Shown here: piece by piece, positions 51,391 through 59,794 of the stretch
How positions within the stretch are numbered: position 1 is the stretch's first letter
How the letters are laid out: every line of letters begins with the position of its first letter
Source: Enterococcus_D sp050529585
GTDB taxonomy: Bacteria > Bacillota > Bacilli > Lactobacillales > Enterococcaceae
Assembly (NCBI RefSeq): GCF_050529585.1
Contig: NZ_CP172882.1
Coordinates: 2,852,001-2,916,000 of the forward strand
Reading direction: 5' to 3'
Length of the DNA: 64,000 bases
The notes under the pieces: model-generated
The model's input: the letters and a program-made list of their open reading frames with translations, nothing else
The model's database searches: none
Told to the model about the DNA's origin: nothing
Position numbers and translations under genes: made by a program

Positions 51391-52413
51391 GTCTGAAATC
51401 GATTCTCTTAAAATAAGCTCACTTCCGCATATCACCTTTATCGGCATCGTTCGTACACCTAAAATCTTATTTTTCGCCAACTCAACAGCTATTTGTCCCA
51501 TTTCTTCAGCCTTCATTTTCACAGAGGATAACGTAGGTGTCATAAATTGCGCGATTTCTATGTCATCAAAGCTGACTACTGAGATATCTTCAGGTATAGA
51601 CAACCCTTCTTCATTTATAGCTTTATAAATACCGACTGCCATTGGATCACTAGCCACAACGATTGCTGTAGGCATTGGATCCATTCTCGAAATTTGTTTG
51701 CCAAACTCTAGCCCCGTCGTAGGTGACCATTTTCCTTGAAAAACATGCATGTATTGATCCAGCTTGTTTAACAGCATCCATTGTTTATAGTTTTCTGCGC
51801 GCACTTCATGTGCATCATAGACCACTTCACCAGATATTGTGACTCGACTTGCTACCCCTCCAACAAAAGCAATATTTTCATGCCCCTTCTTCTTTAAGAT
51901 AGACAAAATTTGATGGGTCTTTTGTGCAAAATCTGTTTGAATACAGTCGAATACCATCTCATCACTATAATTATCCACTAAAATAATATTTGAATTATAT
52001 TGACTGATTTCTTTTAACGCTTCACGAGTCATCTCTCCAATGATGATTACTGCCCCATACTTTGCTAATTGGTTTAAATCTTTATTGGGTTCTCGCATGG
52101 AGAAAGCTCTAATCGTTTTTAATCGCCACTTGGCTGCTTCTTTTTCGATACCCGTACGAATCATTGTAAAGTAGGGATCGTTTCTTTCTGATTCAATATC
52201 ATGTCGCGTAATGATAGCAATCGTATGCTCATCCCCTACATCTCGCGTGTTCAAACTGCTTTTTTCTTTGGAATAGTTTAATTGATTGGCTATCTCAATG
52301 ACCCTTCTACGTGTATTTTCATTGATACTGAAACTTTCGTCATGATTTAAAATTCTAGATACACTTGCTACCGAAACGCCTGCTAACTTTGCAATATCTC
52401 TCATACTAGCCAT
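51373..52413 (-). CDS. LacI/GalR family regulator
   Basis: A 346-residue regulator: N-terminal helix-turn-helix and hinge (MRDIAKLAGVSVASVSRILNHDESFSINENTRRRVIEIANQLNYS, residues 4-48) followed by a sugar-binding-protein-like effector domain (VIIIGEMTREAL, IAFVGGVASRV, TAIVVASDPMAVGIYKAINEEGLSIPEDISVVSFDDIEIAQFMTPTLSSV). Located upstream of, and in line with, the galactoside operon, it is the likely local repressor. The ATG at 52413 follows GAGGTG. GTTTAC repeats before it suggest autoregulation. Confidence 0.9.
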   Translation of the reverse strand: MASMRDIAKLAGVSVASVSRILNHDESFSINENTRRRVIEIANQLNYSKEKSSLNTRDVGDEHTIAIITRHDIESERNDPYFTMIRTGIEKEAAKWRLKTIRAFSMREPNKDLNQLAKYGAVIIIGEMTREALKEISQYNSNIILVDNYSDEMVFDCIQTDFAQKTHQILSILKKKGHENIAFVGGVASRVTISGEVVYDAHEVRAENYKQWMLLNKLDQYMHVFQGKWSPTTGLEFGKQISRMDPMPTAIVVASDPMAVGIYKAINEEGLSIPEDISVVSFDDIEIAQFMTPTLSSVKMKAEEMGQIAVELAKNKILGVRTMPIKVICGSELILRESISDKKDQL

Positions 52414-52703
52414 CGTCGCACCTCATTGTTTACTGTTTACTAAATATATACTTAGAGTAAATAATTTTTACTGAACTGTCAATGAAGTTATTTTGCTGCA
52501 TAGGGCCTTTTTTGATGCAAAGTCTGCGGTTCATCCATGCATGCTTTTTCAACTAAAGGTTCCGGCAGAATAGCAAGTTTCACCGCTTTTCAGCAGGTCG
52601 CCTGCCTATCCTATCGAAGCAAGCCTTATATTTTGACAAATTTTTCTTATGATAGCACAATTAAACAAGAACGATAAATAACTTTAAGGAAGGTCGGTTA
52701 AAT

Positions 52704-53714
52704 ATGACAGTAAAAGTTGGAATTAATGGTTTCGGAAGAATTGGTCGCTTAGCCTTTCGTCGGATCAAAGAAGTATCAGATGATATTGAAGTTGTTGCTA
52801 TCAATGATTTAACGAGTCCCACCATGCTTGCTCACCTGTTACAGTTTGACTCTACACACGGAACATATCCTGGAACAGTCACAGCAACTGAAGATGGTAT
52901 CGTAGTGGATGGCCAAGAAACACGGGTATATGCAGAACCAGACGCAAGTAAAATCCCTTGGGTAAAAGAAAATGGCGTAGATATCGTATTAGAATGTACA
53001 GGTTTTTATACCTCTGAGGAAAAAGCGACCAGCCATATCAATGCGGGCGTAAAACGCGTGGTGATATCTGCACCTGCTGGACCAATGAAAACTATTGTTT
53101 TCAATGTCAATGATGACACGTTGACTGCAGATGACAAAATTATCTCCGCTGGATCTTGTACGACCAACTGTTTGGCACCTATGGCCTACTTCCTAAACAA
53201 TGAATTTGGTATAAAAGTGGGAACAATGACCACTGTACATGCGTATACTTCAACGCAAATGTTGTTAGATGGTCCTGTACGCGGGGGCAATTTACGTGCT
53301 GCTCGTTCGGCTGCTGACAATACCATTCCTCATTCGACTGGTGCAGCAAAAGCAATCGGGTTGGTGATTCCAGAACTACAAGGAAAACTGCAAGGTCATG
53401 CACAACGTGTGCCGGTAGTTGACGGATCATTAACTGAATTGGTCACTATTTTAGATAAAAAAGTGACTGCCGATGAAGTCAATGAAGCAATCAAAAAACA
53501 TACTGTAGACAATCCATCATTTGGATACGATGATCGAGAAATTGTTTCTGGTGATGTTATCGGAACGACACAAGGCTCTATATTCGATCCAACGCAAACA
53601 GAAATCACTACAGCTGGTGATTTCCAACTAGTAAAAACCGTTGCTTGGTATGATAACGAGTACGGCTTTACTTGCCAAATGATTCGTCTGTTAGAAAAAT
53701 TTGCAAATCTATAA
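52704..53714 (+). CDS. gap: Glyceraldehyde-3-phosphate dehydrogenase (stand-alone copy)
   Basis: A 336-residue GAPDH. The Rossmann motif INGFGRIGRLAFRR, the active-site SCTTNCLAP with Cys152, TVHAYT with the catalytic His, and WYDNEYGFTCQMIRL are present. It catalyses the NAD-linked oxidation of glyceraldehyde-3-phosphate in glycolysis. The region after the active site (MLLDGPVRGGNLRAARSAADNTIPHSTGAAKAIGLV) differs from the standard glycolytic copy, and no pgk or tpi gene follows, so this is probably a second gap paralog. The ATG follows AAGGAAGG. Upstream it has a TTGACA-containing region. Confidence 0.92.
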   Translation: MTVKVGINGFGRIGRLAFRRIKEVSDDIEVVAINDLTSPTMLAHLLQFDSTHGTYPGTVTATEDGIVVDGQETRVYAEPDASKIPWVKENGVDIVLECTGFYTSEEKATSHINAGVKRVVISAPAGPMKTIVFNVNDDTLTADDKIISAGSCTTNCLAPMAYFLNNEFGIKVGTMTTVHAYTSTQMLLDGPVRGGNLRAARSAADNTIPHSTGAAKAIGLVIPELQGKLQGHAQRVPVVDGSLTELVTILDKKVTADEVNEAIKKHTVDNPSFGYDDREIVSGDVIGTTQGSIFDPTQTEITTAGDFQLVKTVAWYDNEYGFTCQMIRLLEKFANL

Positions 53715-53782
53715 TTTGACAGAGACTGATAAACGTTAGATGCACAAAGTACAAGCGAGACACCATTTTTATCAATATATCA

Positions 53783-53832
53783 AAAAAGATTTCAGGTACA
53801 TTCCTTGTGGCATGTACCTGAAATCTTTTTAT
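53783..53832 (+). terminator. Terminator after gap
   Basis: AAAGATTTCAGGTACAT and ATGTACCTGAAATCTTT form a 17-bp stem, followed by a T-run. Confidence 0.92.
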
Positions 53833-53919
53833 TGTATATTCATGCAGCTTTTAGCTCAGCTTTTTTTGACATTGACGCATCTTTCTTATTTAAACTTACC
53901 TGTTGTCTATCGGCATTTG

Positions 53920-54339
53920 CTACGCATCAAATGTCTGATGAAACCGCGTATAAACGACATCTGGAGCAGTAATATCACTTGTCTGCAACCACGCCAATAC
54001 TTGTTGCCCTATCTCTTGCGCCATATGGGCTGAAGCATTGATTTGTTCATCTGAAATACCATTGACATGGATTCCGGCTGTAATCAAGCAATGTCCAGGT
54101 AATGCCTCTTTAATGATGTCCGCAATCACTGTACTGAGGACATCATCTTTATGGTAGCGGCCATGATGGCTGTGAAAACGAATCGTCTCAGGAGCCATAT
54201 CATCAGCTACTGCGGTGACTGTTCCCAAATGCGGGGCATCACCGCCGGTCAACACGATCAGCAAATCAATGCCGACAAAGGCAACATCTGCAGTCATTGT
54301 ATAGCCAGCTTCAGTAGTTTGAAAAGTTTTCGTCAGCAT
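53920..54339 (-). CDS. LpdD-like subunit of an aromatic acid decarboxylase system
   Basis: A 139-residue protein containing VAFVGIDLLIVLTGGDAPHLGTVTAVAD and PGHCLITAGIHVNGISDEQI, like the small third protein that accompanies UbiX/UbiD-type hydroxyarylic acid decarboxylases (LpdD in Lactobacillus gallate decarboxylase). Its ATG directly follows the ubiX stop, with GGGGAAG before it. LpdD is not the catalytic subunit and its role is not settled. Family match is from memory, strengthened by gene order. Confidence 0.75.
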   Translation of the reverse strand: MLTKTFQTTEAGYTMTADVAFVGIDLLIVLTGGDAPHLGTVTAVADDMAPETIRFHSHHGRYHKDDVLSTVIADIIKEALPGHCLITAGIHVNGISDEQINASAHMAQEIGQQVLAWLQTSDITAPDVVYTRFHQTFDA

Positions 54340-54915
54340 TTAGGCTTCCCCTTTCCAACGGCCATCACTATCATTTTCAATCCCTAAGGCATCCATGATT
54401 TTCATGGTTTGATGATCAACCAAATCAGCAATCGTTTCTGGATGGTTATAAAAAGCTGGAATTGGCGGAATGATTTGAACACCCAAGCGAGATAATCTGG
54501 TCAAATTTTCCAGATGGATCGTACTTAGTGGCGTTTCTCGGGGAACAATGATCAATTTCCGTTGTTCTTTCAGTGTGACATCCGCTGCTCGGGCAATCAA
54601 GTTATCACTATACCCCATAGAAACTGCAGCAACTGTTTTCATGCTTGCTGGAACAATGACCATGCCATCAACAAGAAAGGAACCGCTGGCGATCGTGGCA
54701 CCTAGATCATTGATTGCATAATGATAATCCAGCAAATCTTCTAACTCGTGCAAACCCATATCTGATTCTAATTTTAAATTTTGCTTTGCCCAAGTACTGA
54801 TGACACCATGGGTTTCTACGGATGGATTGGCGTTTAATTTTTTGATTAAATCAATCGCATAAGTCGTACCTGAAGCACCGCTGATCCCAATCACGATTTT
54901 TTTCTTTCTTGTCAT
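54340..54915 (-). CDS. UbiX-type flavin prenyltransferase
   Basis: A 191-residue flavoprotein: VIGISGASGTTYAIDLIKKL at the N-terminus, IVPASMKTVAAVSMGYSDNLIARAADVTLKEQRKLIIVPRETPLSTIHLENLTRLSRLGVQIIPPIPAFYNHP (family core). UbiX/Pad1/LpdB enzymes attach a dimethylallyl group to FMN, making the prenylated FMN cofactor for UbiD. Its location between ubiD-like and lpdD-like genes shows which decarboxylase it serves. It starts 27 bases after the ubiD-type gene stop. Confidence 0.9.
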   Translation of the reverse strand: MTRKKKIVIGISGASGTTYAIDLIKKLNANPSVETHGVISTWAKQNLKLESDMGLHELEDLLDYHYAINDLGATIASGSFLVDGMVIVPASMKTVAAVSMGYSDNLIARAADVTLKEQRKLIIVPRETPLSTIHLENLTRLSRLGVQIIPPIPAFYNHPETIADLVDHQTMKIMDALGIENDSDGRWKGEA

Positions 54916-54942
54916 GTCTATTCCTCTTTCCTGAAGACTTGC

Positions 54943-56418
54943 TTAATCCAAATATTTTTGCCAATCTGGTACATCTTTGAATTTAGCCCGCACGAAGTGG
55001 TCTTTCATATCAAATGGCACTGTACCATCAAAAATCGTTTTGGCACTCATCCCTCTAAAACGGATCACACCTGGATTGTATTGTGGCAATTCAGAAGGGT
55101 CCAATGGGTGATTGCGCATGCCTGGAATCACGATGACATCTTTATCGCCTTGGAAACGTGTATTTAAGGTCCACATCACATCATTCATATCAAAAATATC
55201 TACATCATCATCCACAAGAATGACTGTTTTCAACTCTTTGAATGCCGACAATGCCAAAATTGCTGCTTGGCGTTGAATCCCTTCATCCGCTTCATTTTCT
55301 TTGCGAATTTGCATAATAGTCATCAATTTACCGCCGCCTGCTGGTGGATTATAGACATTGACTACTTTCCCTGGAATCGCTTTGTCGACTAAGCCTAAGA
55401 TACTTGCTTCAGTTGGGATACCTGCCATAGATACATGTTCTTCACTTGGACCTATGGTTGTTTGCATGATTGGGTTGTCTTTACGATGGGTCACCGCTTT
55501 GACTTTGACCACGTTCACACCAGGATTGGCATCGCCGGTATAGCCAGGAAATTCTGGCATTGCTTTACCAGTATGGGTATTGATATCTTCTTGCATTTTT
55601 TGATTAGGCATGATTTCAGCTTCAATCACAAATTCAGCACGCGCGATCCCCACTTCGTTGACAGCAACACCGTCAACCAATTGAACAGGTTCATTTCGCA
55701 ATGCGCCAGCAACCCACAATTCATTGTAACCAAGTGGTGTGGTTGGTGGTTCAAAGGTCGTACCAATGGCAATCGCTGGATCTAAACCAATATTGATCGT
55801 GATGGGCATTGGTTGATCAAGGGCTTCAAATTGTTTTTGGAAATGACCGATATGACGGCCACCAGGCATAATATACATGCCAATCGTATCTTCATCTTCT
55901 AAAACCATGCGGTGAATGGTTACATCGCTCATTGTTTTATCAGGATCAGAGCCTAGGACAACCCCAAGTGTAATATAAGGTCCGGCATCTTCTTCTGTAT
56001 TGGTAGGTGCTGGGATCAATTTTCGGATATCGAATCCTTCATCTGTTGCTAAATGAACAACTTCTTGAACGGGTGCATCTTCTTTGGCCACTTTGATTGG
56101 TTTAATCGGATTTTCAACGGATTTTTGCAACAATTGGCCCAATGTCCGATAATCGTGATGCAAAATTTGGCCTACACGTTTACGGCTAGCCATTGTCCCG
56201 ATATTGACCCGTGTACCAGGAAATCCTTTGATATTATTGAAGGTCATCGCTGGTCCTTCTTGGGTTGGGCGTTGAACTGTACCACCGGCACCGATGTAGC
56301 GATAAACGCCAGATAGTTCTGCTTCTGGATCAACTTCGATATCTGTTTCATGATATTGACCAGGCAGTTGTTTTAATTCCTCGATGACTTTACGTAAATC
56401 ATAAGGTGTATTTGACAT
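54943..56418 (-). CDS. UbiD-family aromatic acid decarboxylase (LpdC-like)
   Basis: A 491-residue prenyl-FMN-dependent decarboxylase. The catalytic residues of the UbiD family are recognisable: Arg170 in DVTIHRM, and Glu262 and Glu267 in RAEFVIEAEI, with the canonical five-residue spacing. The length and the company of ubiX- and lpdD-like genes suggest a gallate/protocatechuate-type (non-oxidative) hydroxybenzoate decarboxylase. A role in quinone synthesis is unlikely in this setting. First gene of the operon; preceded by AAAGGAGGAAC. A LysR-type dyad lies upstream. Confidence 0.87.
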   Translation of the reverse strand: MSNTPYDLRKVIEELKQLPGQYHETDIEVDPEAELSGVYRYIGAGGTVQRPTQEGPAMTFNNIKGFPGTRVNIGTMASRKRVGQILHHDYRTLGQLLQKSVENPIKPIKVAKEDAPVQEVVHLATDEGFDIRKLIPAPTNTEEDAGPYITLGVVLGSDPDKTMSDVTIHRMVLEDEDTIGMYIMPGGRHIGHFQKQFEALDQPMPITINIGLDPAIAIGTTFEPPTTPLGYNELWVAGALRNEPVQLVDGVAVNEVGIARAEFVIEAEIMPNQKMQEDINTHTGKAMPEFPGYTGDANPGVNVVKVKAVTHRKDNPIMQTTIGPSEEHVSMAGIPTEASILGLVDKAIPGKVVNVYNPPAGGGKLMTIMQIRKENEADEGIQRQAAILALSAFKELKTVILVDDDVDIFDMNDVMWTLNTRFQGDKDVIVIPGMRNHPLDPSELPQYNPGVIRFRGMSAKTIFDGTVPFDMKDHFVRAKFKDVPDWQKYLD

Positions 56419-56498
56419 GATCTTGTTCCTCCTTTTTCGTTTACATCCTTATGATATAAGGCTTCCACGTAGAGAACAATTCACTTTCAGTCACTAGC

Positions 56499-56515
56499 TA
56501 TTCCAATTTGGAATA
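56499..56515. promoter_or_regulatory. LysR-type dyad upstream of the decarboxylase operon
   Basis: TATTCCAATTTGGAATA is a near-perfect inverted repeat with an ATTC-N7-GAAT core. It lies roughly 80 bases upstream of the ubiD-like start and about 60 bases upstream of a predicted start of transcription, as expected for a LysR activator site. Confidence 0.75.
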
Positions 56516-56526
56516 AACATACTTCC

Positions 56527-57405
56527 TCAATTGATTTCTTCCTTAATATACTGCCAAAACATTTGACTAGCGAGAGAATGATTTTTTTGGGTGCGGATAA
56601 AGGACAGGTAACTCTTCTTTGTAGGGGACACCGGTACGACTGCTACCCGTTCTAGCCAGTAGTGATCAATACTCTTGGCCATCAGCAAAGACACGCCTAA
56701 ATCTCGTTCGACCATATTTAGCAGTAAATCGATTCGGGCACTGCGAAAAGTGATCTTTGGATCAAAGCCTGCTTCGTGGCATAGATCGACCATCGGCTGA
56801 TAGATCAGCGTATCTTCCTCTAAGGCGACAAACTGCTCTTCTGCCAAGTCCATAAGATCAATCATTTTCTTGGCGGCAAAGGGATGGTCTTTGGGTAAGA
56901 CTGCCACGAATTGGTCCTCTTCTGTCAACAGCATATCGAATTCATTCGACGTCCGATGAAAGGTACGGGCGAAGATCACATGATTTTCGCCACTTTTGAG
57001 GAACGGAACCAAGGCATTGCCTTCACCTTCTTTTAATTGGAGATCCACCTCAGGATGGTGTTTAAGGAACTTCGTGATCAATTCAAACCCATAATAGTTG
57101 GCCATTGTCGGGATCGTCAACATGGCCAATACGAGACTATCTTGGGACAGTTGGGCCCTTAAATGTTGTTGCATTTGCTGGTACTGGGTCACGATTTCTT
57201 GGGCATGGGGCAATAAAAGTCTCCCCAAAGGATTTAAGCTGATTTTGCGGTGTGCCCGTTCAAACAATGGTGCGCCGACTTCTTTTTCTAAGGCAATGAT
57301 TTGCTTTGATACATTGCCTTGGGTCGTGAATTGTCGTTCAGCAGTTTCCGTGTAATTCAATGTTTCCGATAAATCGATAAAAATCTCAAGTTTATGGATA
57401 TCCAT
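56527..57405 (-). CDS. LysR family regulator
   Basis: A 292-residue LysR-type regulator. The winged helix (KLEIFIDLSETLNYTETAERQFTTQGNVSKQIIALEKEVGAPLFERAHRKISLNPLG, residues 5-60) is followed by the two-subdomain effector region. The recognition helix has TTQGNVSKQI in place of the more usual SQPAVSRQI. It lies between the UbiD-type operon and a divergent DUF554 gene; two matching dyads flank it. It probably activates both in response to an aromatic acid. Confidence 0.9.
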   Translation of the reverse strand: MDIHKLEIFIDLSETLNYTETAERQFTTQGNVSKQIIALEKEVGAPLFERAHRKISLNPLGRLLLPHAQEIVTQYQQMQQHLRAQLSQDSLVLAMLTIPTMANYYGFELITKFLKHHPEVDLQLKEGEGNALVPFLKSGENHVIFARTFHRTSNEFDMLLTEEDQFVAVLPKDHPFAAKKMIDLMDLAEEQFVALEEDTLIYQPMVDLCHEAGFDPKITFRSARIDLLLNMVERDLGVSLLMAKSIDHYWLERVAVVPVSPTKKSYLSFIRTQKNHSLASQMFWQYIKEEIN

Positions 57406-57422
57406 TCCAGACGCCTCTCATC

Positions 57423-57439
57423 TATTCCATTTTAGAATA
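57423..57439. promoter_or_regulatory. LysR-type dyad between lysR and the DUF554 gene
   Basis: TATTCCATTTTAGAATA matches the dyad at 56499-56515 at 15 of 17 positions and keeps the ATTC-N7-GAAT core. It lies 18 bases from the lysR start and 104 bases before the DUF554 gene, the classic place for autoregulation and divergent activation. Confidence 0.75.
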
Positions 57440-57542
57440 CTTTATCATGATTTTTGAATTGTTGCGAAAAAATTCTTTGTTACAATTAGCACTGTCAGTT
57501 GTACTTATTGTACCAATCATATTTATTGAAGGAGCGAGTTTC

Positions 57543-58271
57543 ATGCCTACAGGAGTCATTATCAATGCGTTATCCGTTTTACTTGGTGGCCTACTTGGCG
57601 GTTTTTTAGGAGAAAAATTGCCAGAAAAATTCAAAACAGAAATCAATTTGGTCTTCGGTGCTTGTTCGATGGCTATGGGGATCTTTGCGATAGCCCCTAT
57701 GAAATATATGCCTGCCGTTATTTTCGCAATGGTTATCGGAACTGGTTTTGGTTTGGCGATCCACTTGGGAGATATCATTAACAAAGGTGCCCGAATGATG
57801 CAAAAACCGATTGCCAAAATCGTGCCAAATGAAAGTATCAGTCTGACAGAAGATGAATTTATGAGTACATTGATCACAGTAATCGTGCTATTTTGTGCCA
57901 GCGGAACTGGGATTTATGGCAGCTTAGATTCTGGAATGACTGGTGACAGTTCGGTCTTGATTGCCAAATCGATTTTGGATTTCTTTACCGCCGCCATTTT
58001 TGCTTGTAACTTAGGATTCGTTGTTTCAGTGATCGCGATTCCCCAATTCATTATCTTTTTCTTGTTATTCTTATTGGCCAAATTCATCTTCCCATTAACA
58101 ACGCCAGATATGATTTTGGACTTTAAAGCTTGCGGTGGGATTTTGATGTTAGCCACTGGTTTCCGGATGATCAAAGTCAAAATGTTCCCCGTTGCCGATA
58201 TGATCCCGGCGATGATTTTGATTATGCCCTTTAGCTGGATGTGGGTCAATTGGATTTTACCTTTATTATAA
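57543..58271 (+). CDS. DUF554 family membrane protein
   Basis: A 242-residue membrane protein with about seven spans and glycine-rich segments (TGVIINALSVLLGGLLGGFLGEKLPEKFK near the start; KACGGILMLATGFRMIKVK near the end), matching the DUF554 (YdfK-like) family. Function is not established. The ATG at 57543 follows GAAGGAGCG; longer upstream frames have no such site. Because a LysR-type box like that of the decarboxylase operon lies in front, it may transport the aromatic acid or its product. That is inference. Confidence 0.78.
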   Translation: MPTGVIINALSVLLGGLLGGFLGEKLPEKFKTEINLVFGACSMAMGIFAIAPMKYMPAVIFAMVIGTGFGLAIHLGDIINKGARMMQKPIAKIVPNESISLTEDEFMSTLITVIVLFCASGTGIYGSLDSGMTGDSSVLIAKSILDFFTAAIFACNLGFVVSVIAIPQFIIFFLLFLLAKFIFPLTTPDMILDFKACGGILMLATGFRMIKVKMFPVADMIPAMILIMPFSWMWVNWILPLL

Positions 58272-58293
58272 AACAGGCCACATACACACATAT

Positions 58294-58338
58294 GCAAAAA
58301 GCTGATACACGAAAATATCGTGATCAGCTTTTTTTGCT
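58294..58338. terminator. Bidirectional terminator after the DUF554 gene
   Basis: AAAAAGCTGAT pairs with ATCAGCTTTTT, with an inner ACGA/TCGT stem. Confidence 0.88.
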
Positions 58339-58346
58339 TCACTCAT

Positions 58347-58874
58347 TTATTCCGTCTCAATACCCACATAACGAATCTCTGCCTTGTCTTTATAGGTCTC
58401 AGCTGTTTTGGGCGCCTTTTTGATTGCATCGATCACCGATCGGTCATTGGCGGAAACAAACAGACCGACCTCATTGCCGTCTGGGGCTGGATAAGGAACA
58501 TAGGCGGCATAGGTCAAATCATTTGTGTAGCGCATGTCCTGGGACAACGCTTCATCATCTTTAAGAGAAATCACCGCGGTCTGTTCGGTATTTTGGACAG
58601 CAAAGGAAACTTGCCAATCTCCTGTATATGCATCTACCAAATCTTCATTGCTCAACCAATCAGACTTTTCCTCACCGGGCATACGAGAAGTCACTTGAAC
58701 GATACCCGCTGCTTCCTTAACCAAAAATGTCGTATGTGGATCATCGATCGCCTCTACATATTCTGACAAGGTGCTTGTGTTGACAAATTCATCAGGAAAG
58801 AACCACCGAATTCCGCCATATACCACGCCACCTACAACCAACACACCAATTAACCAAGCAACCCATTTTTTCAT
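58347..58874 (-). CDS. Membrane-anchored protein of unknown function
   Basis: A 175-residue protein with an N-terminal membrane anchor (KKWVAWLIGVLVVGGVVYGGIRWFF, residues 2-26), then an acidic extracellular domain of about 145 residues. No lipobox. No family is recognised. It faces the DUF554 gene tail to tail and is not obviously part of an operon. The ATG follows AAAGGAGG. Confidence 0.62.
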   Translation of the reverse strand: MKKWVAWLIGVLVVGGVVYGGIRWFFPDEFVNTSTLSEYVEAIDDPHTTFLVKEAAGIVQVTSRMPGEEKSDWLSNEDLVDAYTGDWQVSFAVQNTEQTAVISLKDDEALSQDMRYTNDLTYAAYVPYPAPDGNEVGLFVSANDRSVIDAIKKAPKTAETYKDKAEIRYVGIETE

Positions 58875-59128
58875 GTGTGCCCTCCTTTATGACTGAATAC
58901 TCTGTTCTTAGTTTGTAGTATATGGTTTCACCAAACATTTTTCAATCTTCAAAGCAATAAAAATAGACCAAAAACAACTGATAGCATTGCTTGAATGCAA
59001 CGAATATTACCGAATTTTCATCAACTTAGGACTCATTTTATGACCCGTATTTGCTATATCAAAAATGGTCACTCACAAAATTGACACTCCTTTAAAAACC
59101 AAGGGCTGCCTTTTCTTTTGCCGAATGA

Positions 59129-59712
59129 TCACACATCTCTGGATTATCGGTTCACGAAAAATCAAAACTACTTGCCGAAAAAGCCGCTTGGGCTTTCGTT
59201 GCTGCTGAAAAACAGGGCTTCACATTCGCAACGGTCACTCCAGTCACCATCTTTGACCCATCTTTAGACCAGCATATATCTGGCAGTTTCAAGTTGTGAG
59301 AAGCATTATTGACCGGAGCTGACAAAAGATATCCGAATATCCCATTGCGGATTGTCAATGTGCAAGATGCCACCGATCCATCTTTTGTCGATGTTTCCCC
59401 CAGCTGTCGCTGGTCAACGGTTCATCGTTTCTTGCGATGGTGAAATCACCATGCAACAAATAGCTGCACTGATCCAACACCTATGCCCTCATTTGGTTTC
59501 ACGTGTAACAACCAAACAGATCCCTCACAGACTTATCCGCTTAGCTGCGTTATTAACCATCCAGCCAAAAAAGACACCCTCTTCTTGAAGATGAATCGTC
59601 GGATCAACAATCAAAAAGCCAAAGCTGTTTTTGGTGGCAACCATCGGCGGATACTCAGACAGCAATATTGTCTGCTGTTGATAGCTTGATTTCAGCTGAA
59701 CAGAAGAAATAA
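59129..59712 (+). pseudogene. Decayed NAD-dependent epimerase/dehydratase gene
   Basis: Read across frames, this stretch spells the C-terminal two thirds of an extended short-chain dehydrogenase. Successive pieces are SVHEKSKLLAEKAAWAFVAA, FTFATVTPVTIFDPSL, a stop, then ALLTGADKRYPNIPLRIVNV, AGQRFIVSCDGEITMQQIAA, RRINNQKAKAVFGG and AVDSLISAEQKK before TAA at 59710. At least one in-frame stop and two or more frameshifts break it, and the N-terminal nucleotide-binding half is missing. The pieces stay in the correct order of the family (K of YxxxK region, P-x-x-I-F-x-P, DV-Q-D-A, C-terminal NQKAK-x-x-FG). It is a pseudogene, not a functional enzyme. Confidence 0.8.
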
Positions 59713-59730
59713 AATCCACGCGTTTTGGCC

Positions 59731-59792
59731 ACAGAAAAAAAGACCATGTCAGCAGCTCAGACGTTTCTCTGCTGCTTATATGGTCTTTTTCG
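59731..59792. terminator. Bidirectional terminator between the pseudogene and the DUF3885 gene
   Basis: AAAAAGACCAT.TCAGCAGC pairs with GCTGCTTATATGGTCTTTTT. Confidence 0.85.
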
Positions 59793-59794
59793 TA

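Noticed and set aside
57422..57877. Open frame of 151 residues on the minus strand opposite the DUF554 gene
   Set aside because: It is antisense to a well-supported membrane protein gene with a good ribosome binding site. Its product looks like a reverse translation of hydrophobic codons, and no start signal is seen.
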